NCBI GenBank assembly: GCA_030430515.1
Contig: JAUIKX010000201.1
Span: 1-6,591 of the forward strand
DNA: 6,591 bases
From: Gammaproteobacteria bacterium
GTDB lineage: Bacteria > Pseudomonadota > Gammaproteobacteria > Pseudomonadales > Azotimanducaceae
Reading direction: 5' to 3'
Part shown: piece by piece, positions 1-5,788 of the stretch
Numbering within the stretch: position 1 is the stretch's first letter
Layout of the letters: every line of letters starts with the position of its first letter
Made by a program: the position numbers and the translations under genes
The notes under the pieces: generated by a model
Database searches by the model: none
Seen by the model: only the letters and a program-made list of their open reading frames with translations
Told to the model about the DNA's origin: nothing

Positions 1-2462
1 CATTCGGTCCACTCATAAGCTACCTCATTGCTGGCCACCACGCCGGGCTCGCCGATGAGCACGAACTCTTCAACGCCCGCCTGAAAAATCCGGCGAGCGC
101 CCTGGACACGTTCCTGAAAACCACCGAAGCGCCGGTGCTCTTCATCGCCGAAAGTGCAGGGCGACGGGAGCTCCTAAGCGACCATCTCAAACGCGCCTCA
201 CTGCCCCCATCCGTTCACGAAGACCTTTCGGGCTTTCTCGAGAGCGATGACCATTTCGGCATCATCACCGCACCGGTGGATCGCAGCACGGTATTCGAAG
301 ACCTGGTGATCCTGGCCGAGGAACAGCTGCTGGGTACCGCACCTCAGAGCCAGACCGTGCAGACCAAGAGCGGCCGTGTCGTCGACCCGGACCAGATCGT
401 GCGCAACCTGACGGAACTGCACGTCGGCGCGCCGGTAGTGCACCTCGATCACGGCATCGGCCGCTACCAGGGACTGCAGAGCCTGGAGATCGATGGCGCA
501 ACCCACGAATTCCTCACGATCACCTATGCTGACGACGCCAAGCTCTACGTGCCTGTCGCCGCGCTGCACCTGATCAGCCGCTACACCGGAGCAGACGAAC
601 AGGCCGCACCCCTGCATCGCCTGGGCTCCGATCAGTGGGAAAAAGCCAAACGGCGTGCTGCCGAACGGGCGGTCGATGTGGCCGCCGAGCTGCTGGACAT
701 ATATGCCCGCCGCGAGCTCAGAACCTCCCGCGCCTTCAAGACGCCGGAGCAGGAGTACCAGCGTTTCGTCGATCAGTTCCCTTTCGACCTCACGCCAGAT
801 CAGGCTGTAGCCATCGACGCCGTGGTAGACGACCTGAAAAGTCCCAGAGCGACCGACCGGCTCATTTGCGGAGACGTAGGCTTCGGCAAAACCGAAGTGG
901 CCATGCGGGCAGCCTTCATTGCCGTGCAGGAAGGCGCCCAGGTGGCCATGCTCGTGCCTACGACCCTGCTGGCCCAGCAGCACGGGGAAACCTTCAGGGA
1001 TCGCTTCGCAGACTGGCCCGTGCGTATCGAGGTGATGTCCCGGCTGCAGAGCGATGCCGAGACGAAAGCCGTCAAAGAGGGTATCCGTTCGGGCAAGGTG
1101 GACATCGTCATCGGTACGCACAAGCTCCTGGGGCAGGACTTCTCCTTCAAAGATCTCGGCCTCGTCATCATCGACGAAGAGCACCGTTTCGGCGTGCGCC
1201 AGAAAGAACGCCTGAAAGCTCTGCGAGCCGAAGTCGACATACTGACCCTGACCGCGACACCCATCCCGCGAACTCTGAACATGGCGATGAGCGGCATCCG
1301 CGATCTGTCCATCATCGCCACCCCTCCGGCCCGCCGCCTGTCGATCAAGACCTTCGTGCAGGAGAAACGCAACCATGTGCTGAAGGAAGCCATCACCCGC
1401 GAACTCATGCGGGGCGGCCAGGTGTTCTACCTGCACAACGAAGTCCGCAACATCGAAGAAGCGGCCCGGGCGCTGGCTGAGCTGGTACCAGAAGCCCGCA
1501 TCGGCATCGGTCATGGCCAGATGCCCACCCGCCGGCTGGAAGCGGTGATGAGTGAGTTTTATCACAGGCAGCTCAACGTGCTGGTCTGCACCACGATCAT
1601 CGAAACAGGCATCGACATACCCAACGCCAACACCATCATCATCGAACGGGCAGACAAGTTCGGCCTCGCTCAGCTGCACCAGCTTCGCGGCCGCGTTGGT
1701 CGTTCTTCGAGACAAGCCTACGCGTATCTGCTCACGCCAAACCGCAGAGCCATGTCCGCAGATGCGGTCAAGCGCCTGGAGGCCATCGAGGCGTCAGGGG
1801 AGCTGGGCATCGGCTTCACTCTGGCCACCCACGACATGGAGATCCGCGGCGCCGGCGAACTGCTGGGAGACGATCAGTCCGGCCAGATCGAAAGCGTCGG
1901 TTTCTCCCTCTACATGGAGCTTCTGGACCGGGCGGTGCAGGCGCTTCGCGATGGGCGCACGCCCGACCCGGAGGCGCCGCTTGAACCCATCAGCCAGGAG
2001 GTGAACCTCCATGCGCCTGCGCTGATCCCCGATGACTATCTCCCGGATGTGCACACACGCCTGATCCTCTACAAGCGGATCGCCAATGCAGCCACCGACG
2101 AGGCGCTGGACGGACTGATGGTGGAAATGATCGACCGGTTCGGCAACCTGCCGGACGCAGCGCGACGCCTATTCGAAGTCACGCGGCTGAAGCTGACCGC
2201 CACCCGGCTCGGCATCACCCGAATCGATGTCGGGGATAGCGCCGCGCGGTTCGAGTTTGACGAGCACACCCGGGTCAACCCCCTGCAGATCGTAAAACTG
2301 GTACAAAATGCGCCATCGACGTATCGCCTGGACGGCGCCACCACACTACGGTGCACACAAAGCACACCGACGTTCGAAGAGCGGGTCGAGTTTGCCGCCG
2401 GAGTTCTGGCAAAACTGAGCCTGGCGGAAGACGGCGCCTCCTCCATCAAGGCTGCATCATGA
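1..2462 (+). CDS. mfd: Transcription-repair coupling factor Mfd, 5'-truncated by window edge
   Basis: Mfd is a cytoplasmic DNA translocase that pushes or removes RNA polymerase stalled at lesions and recruits UvrA for nucleotide excision repair. The frame is open from nucleotide 3, so the GTG at 135 is an internal codon and not the start. About 819 residues are present; E. coli Mfd has about 1148, so roughly 330 N-terminal residues (UvrB-like domains) are outside the window. Visible in order: end of the N-terminal module with AESAGRREL (about 147-173), RNA polymerase-interacting domain (about 423-590, VVHLDHGIGRYQG), Walker A GDVGFGKTE (870-896), DEEH box (1173-1184), TATPIPRTL motif III (1251-1277), motif VI QLRGRVGRS (1680-1706), the TRG element with the arginine of EIRGAGELLG (codon 1845-1847) equivalent to E. 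coli R953 as I recall it, and the C-terminal regulatory domain beginning near 1990. All motor motifs are intact. The stop overlaps the next gene's ATG by 4 nt. Confidence 0.98.
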   Translation, partial: FGPLISYLIAGHHAGLADEHELFNARLKNPASALDTFLKTTEAPVLFIAESAGRRELLSDHLKRASLPPSVHEDLSGFLESDDHFGIITAPVDRSTVFEDLVILAEEQLLGTAPQSQTVQTKSGRVVDPDQIVRNLTELHVGAPVVHLDHGIGRYQGLQSLEIDGATHEFLTITYADDAKLYVPVAALHLISRYTGADEQAAPLHRLGSDQWEKAKRRAAERAVDVAAELLDIYARRELRTSRAFKTPEQEYQRFVDQFPFDLTPDQAVAIDAVVDDLKSPRATDRLICGDVGFGKTEVAMRAAFIAVQEGAQVAMLVPTTLLAQQHGETFRDRFADWPVRIEVMSRLQSDAETKAVKEGIRSGKVDIVIGTHKLLGQDFSFKDLGLVIIDEEHRFGVRQKERLKALRAEVDILTLTATPIPRTLNMAMSGIRDLSIIATPPARRLSIKTFVQEKRNHVLKEAITRELMRGGQVFYLHNEVRNIEEAARALAELVPEARIGIGHGQMPTRRLEAVMSEFYHRQLNVLVCTTIIETGIDIPNANTIIIERADKFGLAQLHQLRGRVGRSSRQAYAYLLTPNRRAMSADAVKRLEAIEASGELGIGFTLATHDMEIRGAGELLGDDQSGQIESVGFSLYMELLDRAVQALRDGRTPDPEAPLEPISQEVNLHAPALIPDDYLPDVHTRLILYKRIANAATDEALDGLMVEMIDRFGNLPDAARRLFEVTRLKLTATRLGITRIDVGDSAARFEFDEHTRVNPLQIVKLVQNAPSTYRLDGATTLRCTQSTPTFEERVEFAAGVLAKLSLAEDGASSIKAAS
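2448..2451 (+). promoter_or_regulatory. Ribosome binding site (AAGG) for the CsiV-like gene
   Basis: AAGG lies inside the last codons of mfd, 7 nt before the ATG at 2459. Together with the ATGA overlap and the signal peptide that follows, it supports this start over the longer open frame, and suggests translation coupled to mfd. Confidence 0.5.
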
Positions 2463-3478
2463 AACACCTGTTCACTCTCCTGCTTCTCTCACTGGCCGGC
2501 AACGCTGTTCAAGCTGCTGATGCCGAGGCAATCGGCGAGCGGCTGCAAGCCCGCTGGTTCGAAACGGAAGTCATCATTTTCGAGTATCCCGGTGTCGGCG
2601 AGGAGTTCGAGGGCGAGACGCTGACAACGGACAAACCGCGCCATTTCCCCGGCAACATGATCCAGCTGCAGAACACGCCCTACCCATTCCCGCTCGAACC
2701 GGATACAGCGGATGACGCATACGACTTCCGGATGGGACGAGGTGAGCAGGCGCTCGTCGTCGAGCCCTACGAAGAACCGCAGGTCATCATTCGTCGCATT
2801 GCAGAAGAAGCAGAAGAAGCAGAAGGGAAAGACGGCCCGCTCGACACGGCAGCTTCCAGCTTCGAAGAGTTGTCAGGCGAAATTGAGCCCTCGCCACAGG
2901 AAGTGCTGGACCAGGCGCTGGCGGAATTCGAAGCTTCCCTCTACGACAAGGCGCTGAAGCTGCAGGAAACGCTGACCCTCGACGAGCCGGTCGCCAGGCT
3001 TACATGGCAGGATCGGCACCGCATACTCTTCCATCAGCGGTGGCTGCAGCCTGTGCCGCCACGCGGTGAGCCGCTGCCGGTTCTGGTACAGACCGGTCCT
3101 GTTACCGATGACCTCCACGAGCTGGAAGGAACACTTGCGCTTACGGTCGGCCGCTACCTGCACCTCCGTGCCACTTTATGGCTGCAGGAGTGGGCGCATG
3201 CACCACAGCCGCAGGCAGAACCACCAGACCCGCCGAACTTTCCGGACAGCGCGGACGGAGACGCCTCCGAAGCACTGGCGCAGGAGAACGCGCTGGCCCC
3301 ACCCGCAGCCGCTCCTGAGCGCAGGTACGTCGCGATCGATGAAAGCCGCCGCATGCGTAGCGGCGAGATGCACTACATCGACCATCCGCGTTTCGGCGTG
3401 CTTGTGAGGGTCGACCCCGTCGCCATTCCAGAGCATCTGATCCTTGCTCTGGAGGCGCTGGAAAACGCCGACGACTGA
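2459..3478 (+). CDS. CsiV-family periplasmic protein (putative peptidoglycan-binding, cell-shape)
   Basis: A 339-residue secreted protein. The ATG at 2459 is chosen because it begins a classic signal peptide (MKHLFTLLLLSLAGNAVQA, cleavage likely after residue 19 or 20), has AAGG 7 nt upstream, and overlaps the mfd stop as ATGA; the longer open frame back to 2351 would give a basic, non-secreted leader inside mfd. Family features seen: WFETEVIIF at 33-41, the LTWQDRHRILFHQRWLQP region near 181-198, GRYLHLRATLWL at 231-242, and the C-terminal RRMRSGEMHYIDHPRFGVLV segment at 297-316. CsiV was described in Vibrio as a periplasmic protein needed for LpoA/PBP1A-directed peptidoglycan synthesis; members are commonly encoded beside mfd in gammaproteobacteria. 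Two low-complexity segments, acidic at about 114-165 and Pro/Ala-rich at about 248-287, look like linkers. Family assignment is by recall of these motifs; function in this organism is inferred. Confidence 0.8.
   Translation: MKHLFTLLLLSLAGNAVQAADAEAIGERLQARWFETEVIIFEYPGVGEEFEGETLTTDKPRHFPGNMIQLQNTPYPFPLEPDTADDAYDFRMGRGEQALVVEPYEEPQVIIRRIAEEAEEAEGKDGPLDTAASSFEELSGEIEPSPQEVLDQALAEFEASLYDKALKLQETLTLDEPVARLTWQDRHRILFHQRWLQPVPPRGEPLPVLVQTGPVTDDLHELEGTLALTVGRYLHLRATLWLQEWAHAPQPQAEPPDPPNFPDSADGDASEALAQENALAPPAAAPERRYVAIDESRRMRSGEMHYIDHPRFGVLVRVDPVAIPEHLILALEALENADD
2801..2827 (+). repeat. In-frame 9-bp tandem repeat, about 2.7 copies (GCAGAAGAA)
   Basis: GCAGAAGAA occurs twice in a row and a third unit GCAGAAGGG follows. 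It encodes Ala-Glu-Glu twice and then Ala-Glu-Gly (residues 115-123) in the acidic linker of the CsiV-like protein. The unit is a multiple of three, so copy changes would keep the frame. Confidence 0.75.
3427..3453. terminator. Perfect 9-bp inverted repeat near the convergent gene ends, possible 3'-end hairpin
   Basis: TCCAGAGCA (3427-3435) and TGCTCTGGA (3445-3453) are exact reverse complements separated by a 9-nt loop. The structure sits in the last codons of the CsiV-like gene and about 31 nt past the stop of the leftward phosphorylase gene, so it could close the 3' end of the leftward transcript. Neither side has a T-run, so it is not a canonical intrinsic terminator; it may stabilise an RNA end made by Rho-dependent termination, or be coincidental within coding sequence. 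Confidence 0.3.
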
Positions 3479-3483
3479 AGCGC

Positions 3484-4188
3484 TCAGTGCAGCTTGCGGA
3501 TGAGCGTGCCCAGGCGGGCTTCACCGGCACGCGCCACCCTGGCCATGTCTTCCATAACGATTGCACCCACGCCCGCGGCGGGATTGACGACCAGGCAGAC
3601 AGCCGCATAGGGGATGCCCAGCTCGCGAGCGAGGGACGCTTCCGGCATGCCGGTCATACCGACTATCGTGCAGCCGTCACGTGAAAGACGGCGAATCTCA
3701 GCTTCAGTCTCCAACCTGGGACCTTGCGTGCAGGCATACACGCCGCCATCGATCGCCTCTTTGTCTGCCGCCAGCAGCCGCCTGCGCAACGCGGCATCGT
3801 ATGGCTCATCGAACAGCACGTGATTGACCGCTTCGCCGTTGGAACTTCCGCTGAAGGTATGCGCCCGGCCCCAGGTGTAGTCAATCAGCTGATCCGGCAC
3901 CACCAGGTTACCGGGCTCGAGCACCGGATCGATACCGCCGACGGTAAACAGCGCAACAATCTCATCAACGCCCGCATCGTGTAAGGCCTTGACGTTCGCC
4001 TGATAGTTGATTTCGTGCGGCGCAAACTGATGATCGTCGCCATGCCGGGGCAATACCACCAGTGGTCGACCCGAAACAACGTGCACGCGCGGCGGTGCGC
4101 TGGCTTCACCAAATGGGGTCTTCGCGGACCTGATCTCCTGCGCCTCGTCGAGCGCCAGCCCCATCGATCCGCTGATAACGCCGATCAC
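3484..4188 (-). CDS. MTAP/PNP-family phosphorylase, probable S-methyl-5'-thioinosine phosphorylase
   Basis: A cytoplasmic enzyme predicted to cleave methylthioinosine (or another 6-oxopurine nucleoside) with phosphate, giving hypoxanthine and methylthioribose-1-phosphate, in methylthioadenosine recycling. The start is set at the GTG at 4188, giving 234 residues (Pseudomonas PA3004 is about 245): it has GGTGAG 6 nt upstream, forms a GTGA overlap with the preceding hpt stop, and leaves the usual very short N-terminus before the first beta strand. The longer frame to 4251 would lie inside hpt. Motifs: IGVISGSMG at 2-10 in the position of the glycine-rich phosphate loop, LPRHGDDHQFAPHEINYQAN at 46-65, ACTQGPRLETEAEI at 152-165, GMTGMPEASLARELGIPYA at 177-195, VVNPAAG at 200-206. 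Asn202 is where 6-oxopurine enzymes carry Asn and adenine-specific MTAPs carry Asp, so adenine specificity is unlikely. Last gene of the leftward operon; it converges with the CsiV-like gene, 5 bp between stops. Family is firm, exact substrate inferred. Confidence 0.88.
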   Translation of the reverse strand: MIGVISGSMGLALDEAQEIRSAKTPFGEASAPPRVHVVSGRPLVVLPRHGDDHQFAPHEINYQANVKALHDAGVDEIVALFTVGGIDPVLEPGNLVVPDQLIDYTWGRAHTFSGSSNGEAVNHVLFDEPYDAALRRRLLAADKEAIDGGVYACTQGPRLETEAEIRRLSRDGCTIVGMTGMPEASLARELGIPYAAVCLVVNPAAGVGAIVMEDMARVARAGEARLGTLIRKLH

Positions 4189-4718
4189 GTGTCGCTCACC
4201 GCCCGGATCTCCGGCAGATTGCGCCAGAATCCCTGGCAATCCATACCGCACCCGAAAAGATATTCAGGGCCGCATTCAAGCGCTACGAAGTCCGGTCGGT
4301 ACTCTGTCTTCTTGTCTACGACCTTGTTCGCCAGCACCGCCGAGAAGACCCGTTGCGCCCCCTGTTGCGCGAGCTCAGACGCCAGCATCGAAAGCGTTAT
4401 GCCTTCGTCGAATACGTCGTCTACCAGCAGCACGGTGCGACCGACCACATCGACTTCCGGCCGTGCATGCCAGATGAGATCGCCTGGCAGGCCGCTGCTG
4501 TAGCGGCTGACGTGCACGGTCGACTGGTGCAGAGGAAAGTGCAAAAGCGGCATCAATTGCCCAGCCAGGTAGAGGCCGCCCTGAAGCACCGGCATGAGAA
4601 TCGGCTGAGTTTCCCTTAACGCAAGATCGATACGCACCGCCATCTGCGCGATGGCTTTGCGCACGTTATCTGCTTCATGGACCACAGTTGAGTCATCGAG
4701 AAGCTGCTGCGGGGTCAT
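4185..4718 (-). CDS. hpt: Hypoxanthine-guanine phosphoribosyltransferase
   Basis: A 177-residue type I phosphoribosyltransferase that joins hypoxanthine or guanine to PRPP, forming IMP or GMP in cytoplasmic purine salvage. Visible: the diphosphate-binding loop VLQGGL at 44-49, the flexible-loop region around SRYSSG at 71-76, the PRPP signature VLLVDDVFDEGITL at 96-109 with Asp104 at the position of the proposed catalytic base, Lys132 in the NKVVDKK segment and PDFVAL at 142-147 for purine recognition, and the C-terminal FGCGMDCQGFWRNLPEI at 155-171 typical of hypoxanthine/guanine enzymes. Length is normal for the family. The ATG at 4718 overlaps the channel gene stop (ATGA) and has GGTGGAG 5 nt upstream. 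Its own stop overlaps the GTG of the phosphorylase, which would supply its hypoxanthine. The hpt name rests on function; preference between hypoxanthine and guanine is not decided by the sequence. Confidence 0.93.
   Translation of the reverse strand: MTPQQLLDDSTVVHEADNVRKAIAQMAVRIDLALRETQPILMPVLQGGLYLAGQLMPLLHFPLHQSTVHVSRYSSGLPGDLIWHARPEVDVVGRTVLLVDDVFDEGITLSMLASELAQQGAQRVFSAVLANKVVDKKTEYRPDFVALECGPEYLFGCGMDCQGFWRNLPEIRAVSDT
4195..4200 (-). promoter_or_regulatory. Ribosome binding site (GGTGAG) that fixes the GTG start of the phosphorylase
   Basis: Read leftward, GGTGAG is followed by 6 nt and then the GTG at 4188. It lies in the final codons of hpt. It supports the short N-terminus and re-initiation after the hpt stop, which overlaps the GTG. 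Confidence 0.5.
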
Positions 4719-5788
4719 GGGTTCTCCACCGGAACCGGCGCCATCTGAATGGTCTGTGTTGGATAGGCGATCTCCGCGCCGTGCGCTTGAATGATATCGG
4801 CGATCTGCAGAAGGATGTCCTGCTTGATCTCATGGTATTCGGTCCAGACGGTGGTCGTGGTGAACGTATAAACCATGATATCCACCGAGCTCTCAGAAAA
4901 CTGCAGCAGGTTCACGATGAGTGTCTGGTTGGCATCGATCGCTTCATGACCGGAAAGCATGGTCTTGATGCCGTCCACGATCTGAGCGACCACCGATACG
5001 TCGTCGTATCTGACACCGATCGTCTCGTGTATACGTCGGTTGGACATGCGTGATGGATTTTCCACGGTGATGCTCGTGAAGATCGAGTTGGGGACGTACA
5101 GCGGCCGCTTGTCGAACGTGCGTATCCGGGTGAGCCGCCAACCGATGTCCTCTACGGTACCCTCAATCTGCCGGTCGGGAGAGCGAACCCAATCCCCGAC
5201 GGCAAACGGCCGGTCAAGAAAAATCATCAGCGCACCGAAGAAGTTCGCCAGCAGATCCCGGGCGGCAAAGCCGATGGCGATTCCGCCGACACCCCCGAAC
5301 GCGAGTACACCGGTAATCGGGATGCCGAGGTACTGGAGCCCCATGAGCACACCGGACACGATGACCGCGGCGCGCAGCAGCTTGCCGATAGCCAGCGCCG
5401 TCGTCTGATCCATCGAGCTGCCGGCATACTTGGGGTCGGCCACATGGGCTTCGCAGTAGGAGATGAAGCGCACGGCAAACCAGACCAGAAGCGTCAGTAT
5501 CAGAACGGTTCGCACCGGATCCACGTACTCGAAGATCTCAGCCTGGTCCTGACCACCCGCCGCTTCAGCGGCGAACGAAATGCCCACCACCCAGATAGCG
5601 AGCCCCAGAGGCCGACGCAGCGCTTCGACGAACGCATCGTCGTAGAGATTGGCAGTCTTCCCTACGGCGCCGGCCAGCCGATCACATAGATACTTTGCGA
5701 GGAGCCTGACGATCCCCGTGCCAACGACGATGAGGAAAACCCAGGCGACCCACGCATGGGTGCCAAGATACTCAGTCACGGTTTCCAT
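4715..5788 (-). CDS. MscS-family mechanosensitive ion channel, YnaI-like
   Basis: A 357-residue inner-membrane channel expected to open under membrane tension on hypo-osmotic shock and release small solutes. Hydrophobic segments lie at about 12-31, 58-76, 91-111 and 135-154, followed by the glycine/alanine-rich pore helix at about 157-177 (GVLAFGGVGGIAIGFAARD) and the amphipathic part ANFFGALMIFLDRPFAVGDW at 181-200. The cytoplasmic beta domain carries RSPDRQIEGTVEDIGWR at 202-218, RPLYVPNS at 228-235 and ENPSRMSNRRI at 243-253, which match the E. coli YnaI type as recalled. Extra helices before the pore make it longer than E. coli MscS (286 residues) and close to YnaI (343). The C-terminal alpha/beta domain ends near 347 with only a short tail. 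The ATG at 5788 shares its A with the upstream stop (TGATG), with GAGG 8 nt before it, so translation is probably coupled to the outer-membrane protein gene. Confidence 0.95.
   Translation of the reverse strand: METVTEYLGTHAWVAWVFLIVVGTGIVRLLAKYLCDRLAGAVGKTANLYDDAFVEALRRPLGLAIWVVGISFAAEAAGGQDQAEIFEYVDPVRTVLILTLLVWFAVRFISYCEAHVADPKYAGSSMDQTTALAIGKLLRAAVIVSGVLMGLQYLGIPITGVLAFGGVGGIAIGFAARDLLANFFGALMIFLDRPFAVGDWVRSPDRQIEGTVEDIGWRLTRIRTFDKRPLYVPNSIFTSITVENPSRMSNRRIHETIGVRYDDVSVVAQIVDGIKTMLSGHEAIDANQTLIVNLLQFSESSVDIMVYTFTTTTVWTEYHEIKQDILLQIADIIQAHGAEIAYPTQTIQMAPVPVENP

Noticed and set aside
135..137. GTG as the start of a shorter Mfd
   Set aside because: The same frame is open upstream to the window edge and the 44 preceding codons are ordinary coding sequence; starting here would cut into the domain before the RNA polymerase-binding region.
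635..1480. 281-codon plus-strand frame overlapping mfd
   Set aside because: Arg/Pro/His-rich shadow in another frame of mfd; no motif and no plausible start signal.
198..1715. Long open frame of 505 codons on the minus strand opposite mfd
   Set aside because: It mirrors the codon structure of mfd in GC-rich DNA, its translation has no recognisable domain and is rich in His/Gly/Asp as expected from an antisense shadow, while the plus strand encodes a complete Mfd motor.
3454..3469. GGCG/CGCC 4-bp stem with loop containing AAAA near the csiV-like stop
   Set aside because: Too short a stem and no following T-run; expected often by chance in GC-rich sequence.
3141..3608. 155-codon minus-strand frame across the convergent junction
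   Set aside because: It overlaps both the CsiV-like gene and the phosphorylase in different frames and has an Arg/Pro/Ala-rich composition with no motif.
4189..4251. Extended N-terminus of the phosphorylase starting at 4251
   Set aside because: It would add 21 residues (MRYGLPGILAQSAG...) lying inside hpt and before the first strand of the family fold; the GTG at 4188 has a ribosome site and the GTGA overlap.
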